The notes below the pieces were generated by a model. The model saw only the letters and a list, made by a program, of their open reading frames with translations. It searched no databases and was not told the origin of the DNA. Positions 9,018 through 16,736 of a stretch of 64,000 bases of DNA are shown here, one piece after another. The translations under genes and the position numbers were made by a program. Source of the stretch: Geobacter sp. UBA6151. Lineage in GTDB: Bacteria; Desulfobacterota; Desulfuromonadia; Geobacterales; Pseudopelobacteraceae. The number at the start of each line of letters is the position of its first letter. Positions within the stretch are counted from its first letter, which is position 1. The stretch spans positions 84,738 through 148,737 of the forward strand of contig DIUT01000059.1 in assembly GCA_002423105.1 (NCBI GenBank), read 5' to 3'.

Positions 9018-9596
9018 ATGACACTTCTACCAAACATCATATCGTTTATCATTTTGGCAGCGTATTGTGCCTTCAGCGCCGCAAGCGCTGCCGCCCTTGA
9101 CCTGACCTACCACCCTCCACGCACAACAGCTATGCCGGTCAGCATCACGGTAACCCTCCCCACGTTGCGCTGCGGGATGCAGGGCCGCCCATCAAACGAG
9201 TGCATTCCAGGCGGCAACGTACAGGCGCGCGGGCCTGCTGAAATGAACATACCGTTGCGTTATGTCTGCACCGTTCACTACAGCTATGCAGCCAATGACA
9301 AAGCCGGATTCAAAGTATCCTTCAGCCGTGAAGAGAAAACAGTCGCCGCTGGCATTCCCCTCATACCCGGCGTCGGCCCTGCTGAAAGAGACAAGCCACT
9401 GACAAACGTTCCTGAGTATGGAAAAGCCCCTTCACAAAGTGAAACAGTACGATTCAAAGGGATTGCCTACCACCACGGAACCCTGCAAATAAAAGATGGA
9501 AAAGGTGAGCAGGAACTTGCAGAGAGCGGGCCGCTACTGCTGAAAGAACAGGTCGGCATGGTAATGCTTGATACGGTTGAATGCCGCCAGGAGTAG
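9018..9596 (+). CDS. Secreted protein of unknown function
   Basis: No family recognised. The ATG at 9018 has AGGA nine bases upstream; the N-terminus is a clear Sec signal peptide (hydrophobic core ISFIILAAYCAF, cleavage near AASAAA). The mature part of about 166 residues has four cysteines (in LRCGM, NECIP, YVCTV and VECRQ) that could form two disulfides, and is otherwise rich in beta-type sequence. It lies 66 bases after the GGDEF-EAL gene on the same strand and converges on ntrC with a shared hairpin between them. Confidence 0.7.
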   Translation: MTLLPNIISFIILAAYCAFSAASAAALDLTYHPPRTTAMPVSITVTLPTLRCGMQGRPSNECIPGGNVQARGPAEMNIPLRYVCTVHYSYAANDKAGFKVSFSREEKTVAAGIPLIPGVGPAERDKPLTNVPEYGKAPSQSETVRFKGIAYHHGTLQIKDGKGEQELAESGPLLLKEQVGMVMLDTVECRQE

Positions 9597-9619
9597 TGAT
9601 GAACCGCAGGCAAACCATC

Positions 9620-9650
9620 AAAAACGAGCGCCGTTTCCGACGCCCGTTTT
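9620..9650. terminator. Bidirectional hairpin between convergent genes
   Basis: Imperfect inverted repeat (AAAACGAGCGCC against GACGCCCGTTTT) with A and T flanks on both sides, between the secreted orphan and ntrC. It fits a shared intrinsic terminator. Confidence 0.6.
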
Positions 9651-9652
9651 GC

Positions 9653-11095
9653 TTAATCCCGCTTGATCTGTATCCCCAGCTCCGTGATCTTCTTGCGTAA
9701 CGTATTGCGGTTGATCCCCAGAATATCGGCAGTACGCACCTGATTGCCCCTGGTTTTTTCCAGGGTATAGCGAATCAGCGGGCGTTCCACCTGTTCCAGC
9801 ACCCGATCATAAATGTCCCCCTTTTCCAGCTTCTCGATACCGTAGAAAGCGGTACGCAGTTTCGCCTCCACCAACGCCTCCAGCGACTGTTCCTGTGGAG
9901 CGGCATGGATGGTAGCCTGATGATCACTCAAGCCGGTGAAGTCGTGGGGCGTCAACAACGGATCACTGGAAAGGATGACCGCGCGCTTGATGGTGTTTTC
10001 CAATTCACGGACGTTACCGGGCCACGAATGGTTGCAGAGCAACTCCAGAGCCTCAGGAGCACAGCGTTTGTCCGGCATCTCCATCTCGCCGCAGGTCCGC
10101 TCCAGAAAATAATCCACCAACGATGGTACATCCTCGCGGCGTTCACGTAACGGCGTCAGATGAATCGGAACTACATTCAGCCGGTAGAACAAGTCTTCCC
10201 GGAATTCGCGGTTGCGCACCTTTTCCAGCAGTTCCTGATTGGTGGCCGCCACCACCCGCACATCCACCGGGATATTCTGGGAACCGCCGATGCGGTTTAT
10301 CTCCTGTTCCTGCAGCACCCGCAGAATCTTGGCCTGCAGGTCCAGCGGCATGTCGCCGATCTCGTCCAGGAAAATGGTGCCGTGGTTCGCCTGCTCGAAT
10401 TTGCCGGTCTTGCGCTCCGTTGAACCGGTAAATGCCCCCCGTTCGCTGCCGAACAGCTCACTCTCAAGCAGATCGCGGGGAATGGCGGCGCAGTTGATCG
10501 CCACAAAGGGCTTGCCCAGACGGGTGGAGTTGAAATGAATCGCCCGGGCAATCAGTTCCTTGCCGGTTCCTGACTCCCCCTGAATCAGCACCGTCACATC
10601 GCTGCCCGCCACCTTGCCGATGGTCTTGTAGACCTCCTGCATGGCCGGTGAATTGCCGATAATGTTCTTCTCCACCTGGTAGCGGTCTTTCAACTCCTGC
10701 TTGAGCAACGACACTTGGTTGCTGACATCCCGCGCCCGTCCCACCTTCTCGATGATGGCGTCAATCACCTCAAGGTCAAACGGCTTGGTGATATAGTCAT
10801 AGGCGCCGCGTTTCATCGCCTCAACCGCGTTCTTCATGCTGGCTTCGGCAGTCATCACCACCACCAGCAGGTCAGGGCGCAGTTCCCGCGCCTTATCCAG
10901 AAATTCCAGGCCGGTCATACCGGGCATCTTGATATCCACAATTGCCAGATCGTAAGACTGCTCACGAACCATGCGCATCGCCTGATTGCCATCGGCAGCC
11001 AGTTCAACGGAATAGCCTTTCTTGCGCAGCGCCTTGGAAAGAACCCAGCGCATGCTCTCTTCGTCATCAGCCACCAGTATCCGATGCAGTGCCAT
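9653..11095 (-). CDS. ntrC: NtrC-family sigma-54 response regulator
   Basis: Transcription activator of the two-component nitrogen system. The receiver domain (1-120) has phosphoacceptor Asp54 in AIVDIKMPG. The AAA+ domain carries Walker A GESGTGKE (173-180) and Walker B-like LDEIGD. The sigma-54 contact loop reads GAFTGS (220-225) instead of the usual GAFTGA. A Fis-type helix-turn-helix ends the protein (VRTADILGINRNTLRKK). It is the third gene of dusB-ntrB-ntrC, an arrangement known as nifR3-ntrB-ntrC in other proteobacteria, with 5 bases between ntrB and ntrC. It could act on glutamine synthetase, nif or assimilation genes elsewhere in the genome. Confidence 0.92.
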   Translation of the reverse strand: MALHRILVADDEESMRWVLSKALRKKGYSVELAADGNQAMRMVREQSYDLAIVDIKMPGMTGLEFLDKARELRPDLLVVVMTAEASMKNAVEAMKRGAYDYITKPFDLEVIDAIIEKVGRARDVSNQVSLLKQELKDRYQVEKNIIGNSPAMQEVYKTIGKVAGSDVTVLIQGESGTGKELIARAIHFNSTRLGKPFVAINCAAIPRDLLESELFGSERGAFTGSTERKTGKFEQANHGTIFLDEIGDMPLDLQAKILRVLQEQEINRIGGSQNIPVDVRVVAATNQELLEKVRNREFREDLFYRLNVVPIHLTPLRERREDVPSLVDYFLERTCGEMEMPDKRCAPEALELLCNHSWPGNVRELENTIKRAVILSSDPLLTPHDFTGLSDHQATIHAAPQEQSLEALVEAKLRTAFYGIEKLEKGDIYDRVLEQVERPLIRYTLEKTRGNQVRTADILGINRNTLRKKITELGIQIKRD

Positions 11096-11100
11096 TGGTA

Positions 11101-12207
11101 TTATCCTTTCGCCGGAGGCTGGATCAGGGGCAGCAATACGCTGACACGGGTCCCCTCCCCCAGTCGGGAATCTATTTTGAGCATTCCCCGGTGTTCCGCC
11201 ACAATTTTTTGACAGATGGCAAGCCCCAGGCCAGTGCCCCCATCTTTGGTGCTATAAAACGGTGTGCCCACTTTGAGCAGATTTTCCTCAGCAATACCGG
11301 GTCCGGTATCGCTGATCTCCACAGCAACCATTCGGGAACGTCCCAGATGACTGGCCAGACTGTATTCTCCCAGCACACGGCTGGTCACCGTCAGACGCCC
11401 GCCCTCCGTCATGGACTCCAGCGCATTGCGGATCAGGTTCAGAAACACCTGGGTCAACTGGGCTTCGTCAGCCATAAGCGGGGGAATACTGGGATCAAAA
11501 CCGGTGCAGACCGAGACATCCCGGCCATCTGCCGCCTCCCGTTGCAGCAGGATAATATCTCCCAGCACCCGGTGCAGGTTCACCGGCATATAACGTGGAC
11601 CACGGGGTGATGCCAGTTCAAGCAGTTGGCGGATGATCCGGTCAATCCGCTCCGCCTCGCGGATCATTACCCTGGGGTATTCCAGCAAGTCACTGTCCGG
11701 ATCAAGTTCCCGCTCCAGCAACTGGGCCGCGCCCTTGATGCCCCCCAGGGGATTCTTCACCTCATGGGCCAGACCGGCAGCCAGGGTCCCCAGGGTGGAG
11801 AGCCGGTCGGCCTGCCGCACTGCAGCCTCCAGTTCACGGATGGAAGTCATATCCCGCAAGGTCAAAATCACACCGATTACTTCGCCATCGGCGCGTAGCA
11901 GGGGAAAGGTGGTGGCATTGGCCGGGATCAGGCGTCCCGGAGCCCGCAGTACGATATTGTCCTGATCGGAGAGTGAAACACCACTGGCTGCCGTCCGCTC
12001 CACCATCTCCACCAACAGCGGTTCGGCCCGGAACGTGACCTGAAAAACAGCCCCCTGCACCTGCCTGCGGGAACGACCGGTCATCTCCTCGGCAGCAGGA
12101 TTCATCAGGGTAACCACCCCTCCCCTGTCCACCACGATCACCCCGTCCCCCACGCTGTCAAGCACCGTGGCGGCATATTGGCTCACATCAGTTTCCACTC
12201 GTGTCAC
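11101..12207 (-). CDS. ntrB: NtrB-family sensor histidine kinase
   Basis: Cytoplasmic kinase/phosphatase for NtrC. No membrane segment is visible. An N-terminal PAS domain (about 10-120) is followed by the dimerisation domain with His148 in GLAHEVKNPLGG and an ATPase domain with the N, G1 and G2 boxes (NLIRNALE, DTGPGI, GTGLGL). In NtrB proteins PII signals nitrogen status to this region. The start is GTG at 12207, overlapping the dusB stop as GTGA and preceded by AGGAG. The two-gene order and the lack of transmembrane helices favour NtrB over other PAS kinases. Confidence 0.9.
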   Translation of the reverse strand: MTRVETDVSQYAATVLDSVGDGVIVVDRGGVVTLMNPAAEEMTGRSRRQVQGAVFQVTFRAEPLLVEMVERTAASGVSLSDQDNIVLRAPGRLIPANATTFPLLRADGEVIGVILTLRDMTSIRELEAAVRQADRLSTLGTLAAGLAHEVKNPLGGIKGAAQLLERELDPDSDLLEYPRVMIREAERIDRIIRQLLELASPRGPRYMPVNLHRVLGDIILLQREAADGRDVSVCTGFDPSIPPLMADEAQLTQVFLNLIRNALESMTEGGRLTVTSRVLGEYSLASHLGRSRMVAVEISDTGPGIAEENLLKVGTPFYSTKDGGTGLGLAICQKIVAEHRGMLKIDSRLGEGTRVSVLLPLIQPPAKG

Positions 12208-13181
12208 GCTCCTGCTTCGCCGATTTCATCCATGACGTCCAGCAACTCTCCAAGGGAGCCGGACCCATGCACTCTGCGCCGCAATGCCGCCGCGCCGCTT
12301 ACGCCGTGAATGTACCAGCCCAGATGTTTTTTCATCTCCCGTACCGCCACCGCCTCACCTGCCTGGGCAATGAACAAATCCAGATGGCGCCGTGCCGTTG
12401 CCATCCGTTGTGCAACCGTAACCGTAGTCACCGCCCGCCCCTTCAACAACTCAAGGGCTTGCCGGAATATCCAGGGATTGCCCATTGCCCCGCGGGCCAC
12501 CATCAGACCGTCACAACCGGTTTCCAGCAGCATGCGGCGACAATCCTCCGCACTAAAAAGATCTCCACTGCCGATCACCGGAATCTTCACCTGCTGTTTG
12601 AGTGCGGTAATCCTGCTCCAGTCGGCAGTTCCGTCAAACATCTGTGAACGGCTGCGGGGATGGAGCGTAATGGCATCGCATCCTTCAGCCTCGGCTATCC
12701 GTCCCACCTCGCGCCAGGTTTCGTCATTGCTCTCCCAGCCGGAACGTATCTTGATGGTCAATGGCAGGTTGGTTACCCGCCGTACCGCCCTCAGTATCTC
12801 CGCAATCAGTGCCGTATCTTTCAGCAACGCGCTGCCTGCCCCGGTTCCCACCACTTTACGTACCGGACAACCCATGTTGATATCGAGCAGATCAACCTGA
12901 TCTCCCACCATTTCAGCGGCTTTTGCCAGCAGTTCCGGTGAATCGCCGAAAAGCTGAGCCCCCAGGGGACGATCTTCAGGGCTGCTCTGTAAAAGCTCCC
13001 AGGACTTTTCTCCTTCACGAACCATGCCGTTGACACTGACCATCTCCGTAAAGGCCATACAGGCGCCTTCCTGACGGCAAATCAGGCGAAATGCATGATT
13101 AGTGATACCGGCAAGGGGGGCCAGCATCAAATTATGAGGCACGACAAGTCTACCGATAGCAAGGGAACGTAAAAGGGACAC
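12204..13181 (-). CDS. dusB: tRNA-dihydrouridine synthase (DusB / NifR3)
   Basis: FMN enzyme reducing uridine to dihydrouridine in tRNA. Sequence landmarks are LAPLAGITNHAFR, the DINMGCPVRKVV motif with the active-site cysteine, ALLKD, and IGSGDLFSAED. The frame opens with a GTG at 13208 without a ribosome binding site; the GTG at 13181 has AGGAG five bases upstream and is preferred. It is the first gene of dusB-ntrB-ntrC, so its promoter drives nitrogen regulation genes as well. Length is normal for the family. Confidence 0.92.
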   Translation of the reverse strand: MSLLRSLAIGRLVVPHNLMLAPLAGITNHAFRLICRQEGACMAFTEMVSVNGMVREGEKSWELLQSSPEDRPLGAQLFGDSPELLAKAAEMVGDQVDLLDINMGCPVRKVVGTGAGSALLKDTALIAEILRAVRRVTNLPLTIKIRSGWESNDETWREVGRIAEAEGCDAITLHPRSRSQMFDGTADWSRITALKQQVKIPVIGSGDLFSAEDCRRMLLETGCDGLMVARGAMGNPWIFRQALELLKGRAVTTVTVAQRMATARRHLDLFIAQAGEAVAVREMKKHLGWYIHGVSGAAALRRRVHGSGSLGELLDVMDEIGEAGA

Positions 13182-13211
13182 TGCCACTCCTGATGCATAT
13201 TTGTGCACATG

Positions 13212-13255
13212 TGGTTAAATTTTAGGCATACTAGCACGATTGGCAGGCAGTGCAA
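13212..13255 (-). promoter_or_regulatory. dusB-ntrB-ntrC promoter with operator-like repeat
   Basis: On the minus strand TTGCAC (13255-13250) and TAGTAT (13233-13228) are 16 bases apart, a plausible sigma-70 promoter. Overlapping the -10 and running downstream is TGGTTAAATTTTAGGCA (plus strand 13212-13228), which matches the palindrome in the nitrite reductase promoter at 15 of 17 positions; only one arm is altered. Confidence 0.5.
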
Positions 13256-13364
13256 ACAACGCAGCCGAAGCACCGCCACAAGGGCATTTTTTTGTTGCCT
13301 TAACCGTCATGTCAAGGTTTAATGGTGCTGCTTCATGCACCATACACCAGTACAGGAGTTCACC

Positions 13365-13646
13365 ATGTTTGGAATCGGAATGCCGGAATTGATTGTCATA
13401 CTGGTAATAGCATTGATCGTGATCGGGCCGCACAAGCTTCCGGAAATGGCCAAATCACTGGGCAAAGGATTGGCCGAATTCAAAAAAGCCTCAGACGATT
13501 TCCAAAACAACATTAAGGAAGAGGCCCGTAAAGTTGAGGCTCAGGAAGAAAGCACAACCGTGCAAGCCGCAACCACGGATGCGGCTCCTGCCAATGCCGC
13601 CACTGAGAAGACCGCCTCACCGGATGAAAGCAAAAAGTCTGCCTGA
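13365..13646 (+). CDS. tatA: Sec-independent translocase subunit TatA/TatB family
   Basis: Component of the twin-arginine translocation pore. An N-terminal membrane helix (about residues 2-20, FGIGMPELIVILVIALIVIG) runs into the family hinge GPHKLPEMAK, an amphipathic helix, and a variable Ala/Thr/Glu-rich tail. ATG at 13365 with AGGAG six bases upstream. Single gene, divergent from dusB and ended by a long hairpin. TatA and TatB differ little at this length, so the paralog cannot be fixed. NapA and NapG in this window are Tat substrates. Confidence 0.88.
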   Translation: MFGIGMPELIVILVIALIVIGPHKLPEMAKSLGKGLAEFKKASDDFQNNIKEEARKVEAQEESTTVQAATTDAAPANAATEKTASPDESKKSA

Positions 13647-13663
13647 TTCTTCAGCAGCATAAC

Positions 13664-13708
13664 AACAAGCAAGGGCCGGAGAACGAAATTCTCCGGCCCT
13701 TGCTTGTT
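13664..13708. terminator. Long bidirectional terminator between tatA and asnS
   Basis: A perfect 20-bp stem (13664-13683 with 13689-13708) around a 5-base loop, rich in GGCC/CCGG, lies between the convergent tatA and asnS genes. Confidence 0.88.
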
Positions 13709-13738
13709 AAATGCAGACCGCCACCTGGCAGGTTCAGG

Positions 13739-15130
13739 TTAAAATTCCGCGTGCCGCGGCGTCCGTGGAAACGGAATCACGTCACGGATATTCTCCATGC
13801 CGGACAGGTACATGATCAGCCGTTCAAAGCCCAGGCCAAATCCGGCATGGGGACTGCTGCCCCAGCGCCGCGAATCCAGGTACCACCAGAGCGGCTCCCG
13901 CGCTATTGCCAGCTCCTGCATCCGCCGCTCCAGCAGATCAAGCCGTTCTTCCCGCTGACTGCCGCCAATGATCTCACCCACCTTGGGCACCAGCAGGTCC
14001 ATGGCAGCCACAGTGCGGCCATCATCGTTCCGACGCATGTAAAACGCCTTGATATCCTTCGGATAGTTCAGGACAAACACCGGCCCGCCCACCACTTGCT
14101 CCGTCAGGTAGCGTTCATGCTCTGTCTGAAGATCCAGCCCCCAGTGCACCGGATACTGGAAGGCGACCGGCGCCTTTTCAAGGTGACGGATCGCTTCGGT
14201 ATAGTCCATCCGGACAAATTCCGCTTCAGCCACGCTATGGACTCGTTCCATCACTCCCTTTTCGATATGTTGGTCAAAAAAGGCCATCTCCTCCCCGCAT
14301 GCCTCAAGGGCGAAGAGACACATGAACCGGACAAACTCTTCCGCCAGGTCAGCATCATCAGCAAGGTCGGCAAAGGCCATCTCCGGCTCGATCATCCAGA
14401 ACTCCGCCGCATGGCGGGGGGTGTTGGAATTCTCGGCCCGGAAGGTGGGTCCAAAGGTATAGATATCACCGAAAGCCTGGGCGAACAGTTCTCCTTCCAA
14501 CTGACCGCTGACCGTCAGTCCGGTCTTCTGCGCAAAGAAATCCCTGCTGAAGTCAATCTCCCCCCCTTCGTTCCGGGGTGCGCTATTGGGTGGCAGGGTG
14601 GTAACCCGGAACAGTTCCCCCGCCCCTTCGCAATCACTGGCGGTGATGATCGGCGTATGCACGTAGAGGAAGTCCCGCTCCCCGAAGAAGCGGTGAATCG
14701 CCTGGGCCAGCCGGGAGCGCAGGCGGAAAACCGCGCCGAAGGTGTTGGTGCGGGGCCGCAGATGGGCTATGCTGCGCAGGTATTCAAAACTGTGCCGTTT
14801 CTTCTGCAGCGGATAGTCTGGAGCGGCATCTCCAACCACCGACACATCCGTCACCCGCAACTCAAAACGTTGTCCCGCCGCAGGAGAGTCGGTCAGTTCA
14901 CCGCCGGCCTGCAGAGCAGCGCCGGTTCCGATCCGGCACAGGGTTTCAAACTCCGGCAGCCGTGAACGCTCCAGGACCAGCTGAATGCCGGACAGATTGC
15001 TGCCGTCATTCAGCACAATAAACGCCACATCCCCGGAAACACGGATGGAACGGACCCAGCCCGAGACGGTATAGGTACCGCCGGATTTGGTCACAAAAAG
15101 GAGTTGCGCAATACGGGTGCGTCGGGCCAT
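13739..15130 (-). CDS. asnS: Asparaginyl-tRNA synthetase
   Basis: Class II aminoacyl-tRNA synthetase charging tRNA-Asn. An N-terminal OB-fold anticodon domain (about 15-100) precedes the catalytic core, with motif 2 (FRAENSNTPRHAAEF) and motif 3 (GFGLGFERLIMYLSG). Length of 463 residues is normal. The ATG at 15130 has GGAGG eight bases upstream; longer in-frame starts would cross the divergent gabD promoter region. Motif 2 and the overall sequence distinguish it from AspS and LysS. Confidence 0.94.
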   Translation of the reverse strand: MARRTRIAQLLFVTKSGGTYTVSGWVRSIRVSGDVAFIVLNDGSNLSGIQLVLERSRLPEFETLCRIGTGAALQAGGELTDSPAAGQRFELRVTDVSVVGDAAPDYPLQKKRHSFEYLRSIAHLRPRTNTFGAVFRLRSRLAQAIHRFFGERDFLYVHTPIITASDCEGAGELFRVTTLPPNSAPRNEGGEIDFSRDFFAQKTGLTVSGQLEGELFAQAFGDIYTFGPTFRAENSNTPRHAAEFWMIEPEMAFADLADDADLAEEFVRFMCLFALEACGEEMAFFDQHIEKGVMERVHSVAEAEFVRMDYTEAIRHLEKAPVAFQYPVHWGLDLQTEHERYLTEQVVGGPVFVLNYPKDIKAFYMRRNDDGRTVAAMDLLVPKVGEIIGGSQREERLDLLERRMQELAIAREPLWWYLDSRRWGSSPHAGFGLGFERLIMYLSGMENIRDVIPFPRTPRHAEF

Positions 15131-15275
15131 GGGGTCAGCCTCCGAAAAATGGTATTCTTGTATATGCAGCAGGATGACAGTCCTGTCAATTGTCTCAGGA
15201 TCATGTCTCATACTATACAGCCTGCCCGAAATTGTGCTATTGTTCCGCCCGTCCCTAAACCAACGGAGGCTTCCC

Positions 15276-16730
15276 ATGTTCACCCTTTCAGACCCTACAC
15301 TTCTGAAACAGCAGTGCTACCTGAACGGTCAATGGCAGGACGCCGACAGCAGCACAACCATAGCGGTTACCAACCCGGCCACCGGCCAGGTGATAGGCAC
15401 CATCCCCAAAATGGGTACCAATGAGACCCGCCGCGCCATTGACGCAGCAAACGCAGCTTTTCCTGCCTGGCGGGCCATGACCGCCAAAGAACGGGCCTCT
15501 GTTCTGCGGCGCTGGTTTGAGCTGATGCTGGCACATCAGGAAGACCTGGCCATCATCATGACCGCCGAACAGGGTAAACCACTGGCCGAATCCAGGGGCG
15601 AGATCAGCTATGCCGCCTCCTTTATCGAGTGGTTTGCAGAGGAAGGCAAACGGCTGTACGGCGACACGATTCCCTCCTATGCCAGAGACAAGCGGATCGT
15701 GGTCATCAAGGAGCCGATCGGCGTCTGCGCAGCCATCACTCCCTGGAACTTCCCTGCGGCCATGATTACCCGCAAGGCCGGACCGGCCCTGGCCGCCGGT
15801 TGCACCATGGTGGTCAAGCCGGCCACTGCCACCCCCTTTTCGGCTCTGGCTCTGGCTGAACTGGGAGAACGGGCCGGACTGCCTGCCGGAGTATTCAGCG
15901 TCATCACCGGCTCAGCCAAGGAGATCGGCAACGAAATGACGGCCAATCCGATCATCCGCAAGCTGACTTTCACCGGTTCCACCGAGATCGGCAAACAGCT
16001 CACCGCCCAGTGCGCCGGTACCATGAAGAAGGTTTCCATGGAGCTGGGGGGGAACGCGCCGTTCATCGTTTTTGACGATGCTGACCTGGACGCCGCCGTG
16101 GATGGCGCGATTGCCTCCAAATACCGCAACACCGGGCAGACCTGCGTTTGCACCAACCGCCTGCTGGTGCAAACCGGCGTCTACGATCTATTTACCGAAA
16201 AACTGGCTGCTGCCGTATCCCGCATGCAGGTAGGTGACGGCCTGAAGGGGGATGTACAGCAGGGACCGCTGATTGATGAGGCATCGGTGCTGAAGGTGGA
16301 AGAACATATCGCCGACGCATGTGCCAAGGGAGCCTCCGTCAAACTTGGCGGCAAGCGTCACGCCCTGGGCGGCACCTTCTTTGAACCGACCATTCTGTGT
16401 AATGTTACCGCCACTATGCTGGTCGCAAAGGAAGAGACCTTCGGGCCGGTGGCGCCAATCTTCCGCTTCGATACGGAGGAGGAAGCGGTGCAGATGGCCA
16501 ATGACACCGAATTCGGTCTGGCTTCCTATTTTTATACCCGTGACATCGGGCGGGTCTGGCGGGTAGCGGAAGCCTTGGAATACGGCATGGTGGGAATCAA
16601 CACCGGCCTGATCTCCACCGAAGTGGCCCCCTTTGGCGGTGTCAAGGAGTCCGGTATCGGACGGGAAGGCTCCAGCTACGGCATCGAAGAGTTTGTTGAA
16701 GTAAAATATCTCTGTATGGGCGGAATATAG
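15276..16730 (+). CDS. gabD: Succinate-semialdehyde dehydrogenase (aldehyde dehydrogenase family)
   Basis: Oxidises succinate semialdehyde to succinate with NAD(P)+. Seen: NAD-binding FTGSTEIGKQL, the catalytic Glu motif MELGGNAP followed by the FDDADLDAAVDG signature common in GabD, and the catalytic cysteine in NTGQTCVCTNR. ATG at 15276 with CGGAGG eight bases upstream. 484 residues, normal. Divergent from asnS across 145 bases, and 6 bases ahead of the next c-di-GMP gene. Substrate assignment rests on family resemblance; another small aldehyde is possible. Confidence 0.85.
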   Translation: MFTLSDPTLLKQQCYLNGQWQDADSSTTIAVTNPATGQVIGTIPKMGTNETRRAIDAANAAFPAWRAMTAKERASVLRRWFELMLAHQEDLAIIMTAEQGKPLAESRGEISYAASFIEWFAEEGKRLYGDTIPSYARDKRIVVIKEPIGVCAAITPWNFPAAMITRKAGPALAAGCTMVVKPATATPFSALALAELGERAGLPAGVFSVITGSAKEIGNEMTANPIIRKLTFTGSTEIGKQLTAQCAGTMKKVSMELGGNAPFIVFDDADLDAAVDGAIASKYRNTGQTCVCTNRLLVQTGVYDLFTEKLAAAVSRMQVGDGLKGDVQQGPLIDEASVLKVEEHIADACAKGASVKLGGKRHALGGTFFEPTILCNVTATMLVAKEETFGPVAPIFRFDTEEEAVQMANDTEFGLASYFYTRDIGRVWRVAEALEYGMVGINTGLISTEVAPFGGVKESGIGREGSSYGIEEFVEVKYLCMGGI

Positions 16731-16736
16731 CGCTCC

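Noticed and set aside
13700..14965. Plus-strand open frame of 421 codons opposite asnS
   Set aside because: asnS is complete with a ribosome binding site and class II motifs; the opposite frame crosses the terminator and has no recognisable domain.
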